DNA from: Echinococcus granulosus
Lineage: Eukaryota > Platyhelminthes > Cestoda > Cyclophyllidea > Taeniidae
Direction: 5' to 3'
Length of the DNA: 64,000 nucleotides
Assembly: GCF_000524195.1 (NCBI RefSeq)
Contig: NW_020170383.1
Span: 2,617,589 to 2,681,588 of the forward strand
A model generated the notes under the pieces. The model was not told where the DNA came from, made no database searches, and saw only the letters and a list, made by a program, of their open reading frames with translations. Positions 49,701-62,500 of this stretch are shown here, piece by piece; position 1 is the stretch's first letter, and each line of letters starts with the position of its first letter. Both the position numbers and the translations under genes were made by a program.

Positions 49701-50381
49701 GTAGTGAAGTAGGAAGCCACGTTAGAGACATCATCGACGAATGTCTAGGAAGCCGGGGACCAGGAAAGAAAGAAACGTACCTTATCAATGGATTTTTTGA
49801 ACTTTGAAATGCAGGCATGAATGTCTCGGTGCTTTTTCAGAGCATCGGAGAAGTTTGACTTGACATTTGATAGCAGAGAACATATTTTAACCTTTATCTC
49901 CGGTGAAAGGCAGGAACCTAGGAGCAAACCAGGAAAACCACCCTATTGTAACAACAGTAAGGACTAAAAATGGTAGCCTAGACATTCCTTGTACGAATTA
50001 CCACTTAGCAAGCAACACTTTGAAATCAGGATTGGTATCGTTGAGTCATAAGCACAAAAACTCGAATGATTAAACTATCGACTTTAGCCAAACCATCAAA
50101 AAATACCAATATAAAGACATAAAACTAAGAAACATGAGCTATTTTTGGGTTGGCCAGCAAAACTAGTAGAAAATAATTCCGTTATCGAGCAGGCCCCTGG
50201 TAAACAAACCGGAGTTTCCACTTTGGATCTCAATAATGAGGTTCGACAAAGAGTCCAAGTACTTTTCAGCTTTCAATTCATATATGTTTTTGAAGCCGGC
50301 CAATCCCTTTTCAACTTTGTCAACCTCGTTTGACAAGGCCTCCAGCTTTTCCCTAATGCCGGATTCATCCCCGGAGGTCAT
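43796..50381 (-). CDS. RMND5: RMND5 / GID2-type E3 ubiquitin ligase of the CTLH complex
   Basis: Exons on the - strand: 50381-50210, 49917-49781, 49744-49535, 49452-49352, 49278-49112, 48154-47688, 45144-44987, 43862-43796; in phase, about 492 residues (human RMND5A 391). It is the RING subunit of the CTLH/GID ubiquitin ligase. Matches: HRDIHACISKFKKSIDK (human HKDIHSSVSRVGKAIDK); LisH-like ELFAAIIIEELIRSGYG at about 149-165; CTLH region GELGPAKEWLATNSESLG; HIMGSLVFLGQDL; and the degenerate RING with FHCPVIKE, LNCGHAISRDAFN and IKCPYCPKD, ending MTLYF. The extra length sits mainly in exon 6, with an acidic EEEAEEEPAVE insert. Seven introns; six are clear GT-AG. The exon 1/2 junction is less certain (donor TCCG|GTTTGT with acceptor CTCCTAG, or alternatives). 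A candidate 6-nt microexon lies before the last exon. Confidence 0.9.
44890..44895 (-). other. Candidate 6-nt microexon in RMND5
   Basis: In the last RMND5 intron the - strand reads TTTCTCTTCTAG|GAGCAG|GTAAGC, ideal acceptor and donor flanking six bases. Inclusion keeps the frame and changes ER-R-K into ER-R-S-R-K just before the KCPYC zinc ligands. Skipping it also gives a perfect family match, so it would be optional. Confidence 0.3.
45145..47687 (-). other. Intron 6 of RMND5
   Basis: About 2.5 kb, donor GTGAGC, acceptor TTTGGCCAG. Contains + strand frames up to 99 codons (45413-46114) with no recognisable features; regarded as chance. Confidence 0.7.
48155..49111 (-). other. Intron 5 of RMND5
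   Basis: Donor ACAG|GTAAGC and acceptor TTCTTATAG; about 1 kb of AT-rich sequence with no other feature seen. Confidence 0.75.
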
Positions 50382-53300
50382 TGATTACAAGTTGCGCGGC
50401 GTCAAAAAGGTCAATCAAAAACAAAAATAATGGAGTCCAGATACATAAACCATAGTTAAACTTTTAAGAAAATCATGCAAAATAATTTTTTAATAATTTT
50501 TTTAACTAGGCAAGAAAACATGTCGTAACATCTTGTCTCCTGCGTTCCAGCCTGTTCTGAAGTGGTAACAAGCTGAGGTACACTGGATGAAAATATGCAA
50601 CAGATTTCTTGTCGCTTTTTCCGCCTCAGCTTTTAATCACATAAAATTGGAAGAGCAACTGCGCACAAGCATTTCCTATCCGAGTAGCATGATGAATTAT
50701 ATCACCTTATTAGGTTTTAAGGAAATCAAGACTTCGTGTCCTTCTCAGGGGCTAATGGTGTCCTCTTATTGACGTGGTTATCGTAAACTGGTCGCTGACG
50801 CATAAGAGGTGTGTTCAAATAAACATGTGCTTCACATATATTAATAAGGAACAGGGGGTTGAGGAATTACCGATGCGTCACCTCCTGTCTTCTCTAAAGT
50901 CATAAAAAGTCACGATGGTAAAGTAGACGTATTACTGACGTGTAGATAAGCTGAGGCTATTGGCATGGTCCTGTGGCCCTACCTCTGAGCAGAAGTGCTA
51001 TCCGCAGAAACCCAAATTTCTGCGTAATCAAACAGAGTTAAACAAACAATTAAACTTACGAGTGACATGGCCCGGAAACCGCGCTGTGGAGCAGAGATAC
51101 AACTCTGGGAAAAAGTAGGTGCTTACGTAGCACAAAACGCAGTTTTGCGAGTGTGTAATTGCAAAGATTTGAAAAGCATGTTTTGAAGTTTATAAAACAC
51201 AAATGCAAAATACCCTATGCATACAAGCACAGTAACAGATCACATAACTCTCATGCCCAGTAATGCTGTTGCTCTGTTCTTGTGGTAAAAGGACTGATAA
51301 GCAAACTCGGGTGAGTACATGTGCTACATGAATCCTGCCCCATACCTATTTCATCGCTGATTTTTCCACATGTATAACTTGTAGATTACTTGGAATTCTA
51401 TTAGTTTACCTCCTTATCTTATGTGTAGATGACATTTGGGATGATAAATGGGCATTCAGCATTTTTACCAAGACTCCCTCGAGGACCAGTCTTGGTCGAC
51501 TAAAGCGCAACACTTTATGGTTCCAGAATTCGTAGGGTTTCTTCGCCTTTTTATTCCCAACTGAATTTTGTATAGCCCAATTAGCTGTGTTATGAATTGT
51601 CAAGGAGTAGGGTTTTTTATGTAAAATATGCGAAATAAGATAATTTTCGAGAAGACTGTTAGAAAATTAAACAATATGGTGCAGACATGTAGTATTCAAC
51701 CCGTATACTACAATTGGTAACAAAAAAAATTTCGATAGGCGGCACAATTTTTATTTAACAAACTGGAAGTCAAGTAAAACCGCTTCTGCTTGAACAGCAT
51801 CCCACCCACATTGAGATTATGGCTATTTATCGGACTTTTTATTTCCGATTAAATCAGTTTAAGAAAGAACAAAAAGTACGGAATCCGAATGTAACGTGGA
51901 GCAGACTTGATCCAAAAATAACAACAAATTGGATTGTTGTTTTATATTTAATTACTCATCTTAATAATTTTATTATTAATTTTATAACGGGTTGGACTTT
52001 CAAATCCTGAGAGATCGCTCTGATGTGCAAGTAGAATCAAAACTAAGAAAACGTATTTTCCATAGTTTTCAGTCACTTTGGTGTGAAAGTAATTTCACTT
52101 CCATAAAAAAAATATTTGCAGCATCACTATTTATTATAAAATCCAGTCAGTTTAACTAAATATGCCAAAAGGAAGGAGCGAAAAGCCTGTAAATAAAACA
52201 CTTTTGGGGAACTTTTGATCAAATTCCACTAAGCATAATCGCGGACCTCACTCACATAGCGACGACACTATCTCGATATCCCCTTAACTAACTATTTGCT
52301 GCTCATGACAGCAAACAAGCAAGAAATTTGGTAAACTAACATCCTACTACACTTTGTTAAATTATTTATCCTCCCTTTTCCGTTACGCTTTTCATCACAT
52401 CAAAACCGGCGTTAAACTTAGTCAGGTGAGGCCTCTTTATAAATGTGAAGTGTTTTTTTCTCGTTTTCTCGTATTTTAACTTTGTAAGTTAAAACATGAG
52501 GTGAATTGGATAGTACAAAACCGGAAGTACTTCAAGGCAGCTAACAGGTACCGTTCATTGCGAAGTGATTGCAAATTGTCTAACATACGAAAAAAGAGCT
52601 AACTACATCTTAGGGCAAATAAATATGCTCGGAACATTTAGGCAAATCATCTAAAAATATGTGGAAGCAGCAATCGGAATGCATAACAATTGGTTTTGTT
52701 ATTATGTACGAAAGCCACTGTGACGCACCCGCATTTCCACCCTTGAACAGATCATTTAAAGCAACACTGGATGCATCTTGCGGAGAGGCGATAATGCCCT
52801 ACTATTTAGTCGTGATTTTCTAGAGCCAAAGTAATTGTGTGCGCTCAAAAGTGGCAACAGATTCCAATTATGTGCAGAATTTACGAAAGTGTTCAACAAA
52901 TTTTACAAACCAAAGATTACATATTAGCAACCATGAGTAAAGACTTGTCTGGATTTACATTCCGTCTATAGATATAAGTAGAGATTGACCAACAGTTTGA
53001 AGTGTTTCTTATACCGCTTAGAGTTTAGGAAAAGCAGATTTTGCTGGATAAATTCCTGCGCAGCTGGGTCGGCGAAAGTACACCCCTGAAATTGTAGTGT
53101 ATATCTTGATAAACTGAGCTAGCACCTTTTGGTCAGATCAGAGCATTTTGATTGAAGACTATGATACTGGATTAGGTGAGATTATTCAGATACACTATTT
53201 CTTCGCAGCTTAAGTTACACAAGCAAGAAAATAATGATATTAGTTTCTGAGTAATTGCATTTTCATCGGGAGCTAAAAATTGTTAAGAGGATGCGATTGA

Positions 53301-56300
53301 AGCTAAAATGACTCTGCTACCCTAAATTGTGCCCTTGACTACTTGAGCAAAATGCAGAGAAAATGGCAAAATGGATGTTCAAGATCCCTCCCACAGGGGA
53401 AGGGGCATAACAATTATGAAAGTATTTAGTCAGAAAGGGGTGTCCAAAGGTCTCTTTCTAGAACCAGACGTTTAATTCCATCAAAACTGGTCAAGCCTTC
53501 AGCAAATTTTCGAAATCTATTAAAGAGGTATGATCTCCCTAATAAAACAGTCATAGTGAAGAAATATGGTTATTCATTACGTAGTGAAATCTTGAAGTAC
53601 ACTACATTTTAGGAAATAAAAAGGCCCGTTTCTGTTTACCTCCATGGAGGACCATTGTATTTGTCAAGGATGTGTTAATAAAGACACGATTTTATAGTGG
53701 GGGCCAAAACAACTTGTTTAATGGTTTTGATCATAAAATAATGAAAGAAAAGGGCAGGAATCCATCTGGGAAAAGTAATGAGTTGAAAATATCCAAGCAT
53801 TTTCACTGACAATGTACATAATTTAGGTCTGCAGCTAACTATGCTTGAATTTTCTAGCATTGCACCACTTCAAAACAAATTGGAAGGAAAATAGAGAACC
53901 TGGACAAATCAGAAAAAAAAATCCTAGGATGTGACAAATGAAAACTTCCTTGGTCAATGTGATCAAACTGGTTCTCATTAATTGGTTTTGTGGTCAAAAT
54001 ATTTTCTAAAGTAATAAACTGCAAAATCGTATGCGATATTGAGTGACTGTAATATTCCACACAAAAAGTCGTTGAATCGAAGAATTTCACTTGGGGATAG
54101 TGATAGCCTTCACTGAGCACGGTCGAACATTCGTAATATCTGCCCTTCATGTTAGGTATCAGAAATTCTATCAGTCTGAAATGAATTTCGATGCCGTTTT
54201 CAACTTGCCTAACGCTTTGTATGTTCCCTGATTTTTACCACCTCGATGGTCCCCTATTTCATCCATGTCATTTATGAGATCAATGCCTTCTCTTACTTTC
54301 ATCTGCTTCTACTTAAGGAGCGCCTTACATTGGGTCCCGTAGCGAGTGAATACATCTGAAAAGTAAAGTGCGTAGTTACAATCAACCTATTAAGACACCT
54401 CGCGGAAGTCAAATAAGTAAACAATTGCTGCAAAAGCACGAAAAAGGCTTGTCATGCTTTGCAGTCAGGAGGATTTAGTGCGAAATTGCACTTTTTTGAG
54501 TTGCTGGCAATATTTTTACAAGACAAATTCATTAATTGTTCATGAATCAAGTGTTTTAAGGGCTTTCTAAAAGTTACTGCATCCTTTAATTGTTTTTTTC
54601 TCTTACAAACCCGATAAAATGCAACTTTTTGCTTTTTTAAGCATTTTTACTGAAAAAGCTGTAGCCCGGCATAACTTGAGAAGTTGGACAGTTAGGAATT
54701 ATCACAAAGGAATTTACATTTCTAAACTCGCTAGCGTGTCGAGTTAAGCTTAACTCAAATTGCAATTTTCTAAAAGGCTAGAGCTACTTCTTTTAAACTT
54801 TGTAATTTCGTTTGTATCTTTGGAAAAACTTCGTTGTTCGTTAAGCCAAAACTCTTTCCCTAAAAGTCCTTTGTCTATTGCGGTAGTCATTTTGGCCCTA
54901 CAATCCTAAACAAGAGCTAATACACAGTTATGCAAGAAAACCCGAAATTTGGCTAACTACATTAGAACCACAATTCAATCGAATGTTGACTGAAAACCAA
55001 TTTCTCTTGGGATTATCAAGTCAATAAAATATTCTCTCACTTAGTAATCAAGTGCAAGAAAGCGACCTTCAGTTGGATACTTACTGGAAAAATCAACACA
55101 ATTCCTTAACTTTGAGGTGGAAATTTACCCAAGTGCAATCATGGCTTAAGGTGATTAAGCAATCACTGTGTACGCATTTTACTAATCCTTTCAGAGGTAA
55201 ACCAACTTATTAATATGAGTAGATATGTAAAACACATCCCATTTAATGCAAATCATACTGAAATACCAACATAAGGGAACTTACTTAAATCGGGACAAAT
55301 CTGTGGAAATCTTGTTTTAATGAGCACTTTGTGCGTAATCATAGGAGACAGTGAATTTGAGATGCATGACGCTTAAACAAATTCACACACTGAAAAGGTG
55401 CGCAACCTTGTTTCGTTTTCCCCTAATTCTAAAGCTTATGATCGCACCGAATTAATTATTTGGACTTTGTAGTGAAGGTGGGTTGGAGTTCTGCAGAAAG
55501 GGTTTATGAGGGTTTGAATATTTAAAGGGACAGATTTTGTTCTACTGAAAAGAATAAGCAGTGTTTTGCTAGGTAAATGATTTTGAAACACTGGTAATCA
55601 CCATTACCTCTCCGAATTTCCCAAAAATTCAAATAGGACAGCGTCAAGAAGGTGGATAAAACGCAGTAACATTGGCGGAATATTTGTAAATGGATGCTCC
55701 TAATGATTCATGCTACTCATTTATTATGGCAGAAATACCATCGACTTAAACAAATTATCATCATTTTCCAAAAATACAAACTGTGAGTAAGCTTCCACAA
55801 ACCTTAAGCTGAATCCTTTACATAGTAGGCGACTCAGACGCACTTTTAATACTGCATCCCATTGATACGCTAAGGTGGAAATCCTAATCACATGCCAAGA
55901 TTCTCAGTATGACAATAATGGCCTCGAAATGTCGTGAGCTCAAGGTTAGGTCACGCTTGTCGAATATAATAGATATTCACATGACTGGTGCACAGAAGAG
56001 CATCGGCCACGTAAAAAGTCGTTCGACGTCAGGATTATACCGCTGTAAGGTTTCAAGTAGTAATATTGTCCTTAAACAACAGAAAATGGCTTACGCCTTT
56101 TTTAAGTATTATTATACCTTTCAAATACTTATTCGTTACTGAAGGCTCATTTAAAGAGTCTACATTTAAGGATAAATGTTGTACGACTTCCAAGCCGCTA
56201 GCGAAGTTCATGAATAAAATATCTTGTACAATTGGAAATTTTAAGTTGAAAAGTAGTCTCTAGGCACGTTCTTCTTTTACTATTTCTATCAACCCCGTTT

Positions 56301-59300
56301 AATTTAAACCAAATGAGATTATGGTTGAATTAGTATTGCGTATGTGTTTGAAAATAATTTAAGAAAATAAATAAATGTAATAAGAGGTCAGCTGGGCTAC
56401 CATTAATAGCCCACTTTATTTAAAACGCACAGTAAAAGCAAATGAGACAGTAAAAACTACCTACAACGCTGTTAACAAGACGCCTATATTCGATGTTATG
56501 TAATAGAATTACCCAAAACGTCCTCAGCTGAGACACTCTAATTGTCAAATTTCATCAGCACCATATTGTTAAGACAGATAGGTGGGAACACATCTACCAT
56601 GAATTTGGAAAAAAAATTACGAACAGAACACTCTTTACAATTCTGGTAAGTCTGCTGTCTTTCATTGACATCTTGGAAATAATGTAAACAAAATTAACGT
56701 TCAACCAAATTCAACCTCTTTTTAAATAGAGATTGTGATATTTCTTCCCTTGCAGTATGTGCAAAGCAACTGCCATAAGGATGCAGATTCCTGACAAACT
56801 CAAAAGAAAATTGCTTGTCATGGCAAAGGAGACGAATTGAAATTCAGTACACGGAAAACAAGCCTGTTGTTTCATACTGATTTACTAGGAAGTTTTAAGT
56901 ATTTTTGCGCATTATTAGGACCACTGCATCGTAATTTTGACTTTTTAAGATCAACCGCTCAAAAAAGCATACACAATCTGTTTGATCCGAATCGCAGGGA
57001 AGGCATCCAATAATCTTGAGCACAGCTTGATTTTGTACTAAGTAAAGACCTCAAGTCGAAGAGCTTAAGTTGCCTCACTTGTTGTTTAATTAACTGTAAA
57101 ACCTAAAGTTAACCTAGACATTGAGTTCGTTTGATGATGCGTTCGGAACAGTTTTAACGTGAACTTTGTCTCCAAGGCATACGATTGTTTCAGCTACTGC
57201 CTTTTAAACAAAATATAACCTAGTTTTCGTTTTTTGTTGACAAAGGCTGTTAAAATCCCTGCGCTCATAGCGAAGCTCTTATAATTTCCGCTTCCTTGCT
57301 AAAAATAATTTTGTTTGATTAATCTGCAGTTTGTGGCTCAAATTTGATGTCCACCCGTTACCAGGTATTCCATTGACACATAGATCGGACAAATGGTTTC
57401 TCCCACCAACTTCAACCCGAACGTTAGGTTACTTTAAGAAATTTACTTTTTAGGCATTCTTTTTGGTTCGTCGGATTTCTGGGCTGCAGTTATTAAAACC
57501 ATATCAGAAGTAGCAATTGACCAAGCTCGAGAAGTGGAAGAATGCGGTTGGGAGTACCATAACCACGAGAATCCTTTCATCAGGTTTATTCAAGGAGGCA
57601 ATGGATTTGTCCTTATTTTTAATGGAACTTAAATATTTTTTGGTTCTCTACAACCAATTGAGGAGTAAGCTGCTTTTGGCGGGAAGAGGTTATTTTGCCA
57701 GCACATAAAACGAGGACGCAACTTATAATACCTGTTAGTGGTGAAAAAGCCAACTTTTTTCCACCAGTTATTGTATTTCAAAATAATCTTTATTTCGAAA
57801 TCCTAGTTTCGTGAAGTTTTTTGGAATTTGCTCTGGGTAGAGAATACCGACGCCTTAAAGAGACCCATAAAGTGGATACCCGTGCCAGCAGTCAAGCTTA
57901 GCTAGTTCTTGTAGTTCATTAATAAGTGTAGAGGGCAATTATTTTTAAGACTCAGTGGCAGCATGGGATAGTCGTTTCTCAGTAACAGAATGCTGAAGGC
58001 ATTTGGGTGCTAATTCACGTTTATTGTTGTTTAGGGTGAACCGTTGTCTGCAAAAAAATTCGAAAATGCCTACAAAACTATCATTAAACAATCTAAAGAA
58101 ATTAAGGAATCCCTAGAAAGGTAGAGGAAATAAAATTACGCCTTATGGCTAACTGGTTCTTTCGATTATACCAGAATTCAATTTTTTATTAAGTTAATTG
58201 GAAGATGCATTTCCGACTTAACTATTTGATGTACCGCGAGTCTCACGATTTGACTAAGCTCTAGGGGCAAGGACGGAAACTTCTCCCAAAGAGGAGTTAG
58301 TCTTTAACCGTTTCACGATGTGCAAGAAATCTTGTGAATTTAGCGTTCAGATGTGAAACCAAAAACTGGGATGAGTACCTCGAAGTTTGTCCAAATCATG
58401 TTAAGCATGAAAAATTTATAATTTTTTGGTTTTAAAAGTTTTAAGTCCGTCTTGACTAGCTGGTTGTCAACGAATAATTAAACGTCAATCATTTTGTGCA
58501 TCGCTTGGCATGTTCTGCAAAAAAATTATATATTTTTTTGTATATAGAGACCTTTATCTGATAAGGTTCATTTGCTTAATCGCTAATGCTAACCAAAAAA
58601 CCTCATGCAATAAGCTCTATTTGTCCTTCTACTAGAATGACATTGTAGATTACAGAAGTTCACTTATTTTTTACCTGAGGTTTCCCCTCTGACCCCCATC
58701 TTGAGTAAACTGCATGCATAAGCGCAGATTGACATGAGACGTAGAGGCACAAAAACAATGATTAAACACTTTTTGATGACAAGAAAAACCTTGACAACAA
58801 TGCAGTCACAAAAGACGAGAATACTTCAACAAATTTAAAGCACTATAAACACTTGTCATTGCGTATTACAATTTTAATAGCTGTTCTCGTGGGTATGTAT
58901 TTTGTGTAACTCTCTACAAGCTGTTACCACATGGTTCCCAATCCTTCACCGTAATGCATTTTGACCAAATTAATCTAACTATAGTAGCTAGTCTCAAAAT
59001 TTTGTTTATTTTCGAACAAAAGCCAAGAGATCTGTCAAATCTTTGACAAATTGCAAAAAAAGACCACTTGAGTTAATCATTTCCCAACTTGTACACTAAA
59101 ACCAGACAAAAACAGTCAAAAACTGCTAATGGTGACAATTAAGCGAATATATGAGATATATGCTCAACTAGGGTCTCATTAAATGATGCACAAACATTAA
59201 TAAACCACTTTAAATTAACATATTTAAAAATTTTTTGTCTGATGTGGTCACAACCAGGAAAAGGGTAATGCTAGGGGAATTATATCTGATTTTCTTTCGG

Positions 59301-59564
59301 CTTCAGTGTTGATCATAACTACTACGATGACTTTCGAAAAAGGGGTTCACATCTGACTTCTTCATTCCGGCCAAACCCATTAATAAACCAATTCCTGGTT
59401 TTATCCAATCGGATTGCTGTCTCTCCGCCATTGGCCATTCCTAGGCTTTCATATTTGTACATCATAGATGCTCTGAGATAAGTAGGCCGTATTAGCGTTT
59501 TCCCAGTCCAATTGCAGAAATCCAGGGAACGCCTAAATGAACGTTTACTAAAACCTCTTTAAAG
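50382..59564. other. Nine-kilobase divergent intergenic region, RMND5 / Cys-loop receptor-like gene
   Basis: AT-rich sequence between divergently transcribed genes. No frame exceeds about 98 codons and none shows domains or paired splice sites. A small perfect hairpin (CGCAGAAA, six-base loop, TTTCTGCG) lies at 51003-51024. Promoter and distal regulatory elements are expected, but none is identifiable by eye. Confidence 0.45.
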
Positions 59565-62500
59565 ATGTCATATTTTCCACAAAGGAGTGCAAAAGACGAA
59601 TCCAACCTACTTAGAAGCAAAGAAGTTGGTTCGTCTCTTGCTGTTGACATTCTTCGCGGACGCAATTCCAGCCAGGCACATTACACCATCGGTTGCTTGA
59701 CGGGACCTACAGGTGTAGAGCTGAGAAAACATTTAAATCCGATTGCTTTAACTCCAGTACATTCCCAAGCAGTTGCCAGTGAAGAAAGCATTGGAAGTGA
59801 AACTGCGTTAAATTCATTTATCTTGAAACAAGAGAGTCCGATTCGGCCTAGACTGCCTCCTCTGCCAATGCCACCTTTGCAAACTGGATGTGGACCTCTT
59901 CCTGGTATCTACGAAGATATATTCCCGTCGCATAGTTATCAGCGACGTCCAAGTAATATGGGTTGGAATGGAGCAGGTGGTGATGGCTGGCGATTCGAAA
60001 CCAGCACGCTTTATGAAAACCCCATCAATTGCCTTCCCACCGCGGGCACATCACCGACAGAAGAAATGAAAAAACTGAAAGGGACACCGGATAGAAATGG
60101 ATCGATGAACAGTGTGGCGGATTCAATCTTTAAAGGCGTTAGTCACTAATTTCTAACACCTTTTAAAAATTGCTAGGGAAGAGTATTTTAAATGACTTTT
60201 GATGTGACTAAATTTTCTCATTTGTTTTAATATTCAACCTGAGGTTCATTTGTTCGTTCGTTTCATTTTGCTTAAGTTATTAATTCGTTGGGCAAAATTA
60301 TAAAAACGGCGGTGAATGTTTCTAAAAAGTGGCCCAAGCTTCGGCAAGAAGAAGTTGCTAAATTTAATTATCCATCTTCAGTCACTTTTAGGAAAGAAAA
60401 ATATGGATGAAAATAAAATCAAGTGCATTTCTTGTTGCCAACTGTCAGTTAATTATCGTGGGGTTTTTAGCACACCCATCTAAACGGTATTACCAGGTGA
60501 TGTCAAACTAGAATTCTTCTATTAAATTTGTCATAACAACAATAAAGGCGAATAATAGCCAAAAGATGGTTAACCTGTTTGTCCGTTGAGCAGTAAAGTA
60601 AGAACAGCGCTGGTAAATGATAACTTATTTGCCTCAAACGATTCCCCTTCAATATAGCAAGGTCGAAGTGTAGTTGTGCTTTTTGTAAAGCGCACACGAG
60701 TGCACCTCTACTTTACTATGTGTACTTCGCACTACAAAATGGCTTGTCTACTCCTAACTTTAGTATGAATATTTTTTGTGCACATAAGTTGTTTCAGGTA
60801 GTGTCTTTTTTCTTAGTGTGGTCACTAAAATAGTGAGAATTTAACCCTGTTCCTTCGCGTACTCGTTTTTACTTCATTGTAGTTACTACAGTAAAAATCT
60901 TCACCAGCAACTTGTTTCTAGTATTTTTAGAGAAATTTATATTTTCGGATGAACCATCTATTCAAAGAGAAGCCCAATTCATACCCGTTTTGAATAATGA
61001 ACCACGCAGGTTTTGGTATGTTTGAACGCCTGATTGTGAGATCAAAAGGACCTCAAAGGCATCACCAAGACAAAAATAAAGCAAAGCATAGAGCTACCGG
61101 CTGTAAGGAGAGTTTAGTGTAGAATTGGCCTTAGTAAATAGTGGTCTTAATCACAATATACATAAATGTTGATTGGATTAGCTTTTTCTAACAATATTTT
61201 CACATTGACGCGACTTATCTCGGAAAATAACTCAAAGTGGAGGGAGTCTCTTATGAGACATTCCCATGTTCTAAATTATTTTTATGCTCTATTAGCGCAT
61301 GTCTTTTGTCAAGGGTTGTGCTTTACTTATTTCGGAGCTAGCCTTGTTTAATTTTTTGAAGATAATTCACAAAATTCGTAAAGGTGGTCTGGACGTTAAT
61401 GGGAAGTGATGCCGTATGGTGTCGAGCAGCTTTAACCAGAAACAAAGCAACATTCATTAAACAGAGCAAAGGCAAATTTTAGTGGAAAATACAAACAATC
61501 TCTCTTCTTCAGAAAACTGACACAAGTGCAGTTTATTTCAAAAACTACGTTAATTTAAATATGCTAAAAAGGCATTTTTCAAATATGTTTTTATGTTCTT
61601 ATTGAAAATTGCGATATTTGCAAGGCTATTGGCCTACTCTATTTGACTTATAAAAAACTATTTAGCAAGTCACTTAAAGGGGCCATTTATTCCAGGTGGA
61701 AGTTGCGTGCAGAAAGGCTTTCTGCAGTTCCTGCAGATGAGAGTTATTTGAAATTGATTTCTTAAAAGCAGCTGTCCCCATACATTTTAACTGGAAACAG
61801 AAGCAACCAAAAGTGAATGTCATTTTTACCCAAATTTCATTTATGTGTACAAAATTGTATCGTTTCCTTGAAGCAAGATTATATATACACATAGCCTGAG
61901 TAAAAGCAGATGAGAGCTCACCAGACTTATGCCAAATTCAAGTTGATTAATTCAAAAACGAACTTAATTAAACTTAACACCACCTACACCCATCAGGACG
62001 TGAATTTTTCCTATTTTAAGGCAAAAAAATTAACCCGATCTTTTATGGGGACTTGTATCACCAAGTTGCGCATGTCTCACTGCTGATCAGGCAGCTATGT
62101 GCCCTCATTTGAGATTGCAGTTCAAATTTTAAAAATGCTCGGTTTCGCACTATTTTCTTCAGAATTTTGAAAAAGCTCTGACCTTACGAGTGGCCCTTCC
62201 GACGAGGGCTTCCATTTCGGCTGATGAAGAAACGTATAACTCTCATCGTCGCTTACATCACCCACTTACCAACTCATCAAGTCTCAAACCACACCGTCAA
62301 CGTTCACCATGGAAGAGTTTTATGAAGGAGTCTACAGTTCCCGACGTTCCCGTCGATCCTCTGGATACATCCGTTAAAATAAGTGGTCTTCGGCGCTCTG
62401 GTAGAGTGAAGATTCTCTCGCCAAATCATCGTCGCATATCTCTGGAAAAATCTGTCACGTGGAAGGACCATAAACACCAAACTCATCAACAGCATCACCA

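Noticed and set aside
51003..51024. Hairpin CGCAGAAA-loop-TTTCTGCG
   Set aside because: Perfect but only eight base pairs, isolated, and without neighbouring conserved motifs or a gene context.
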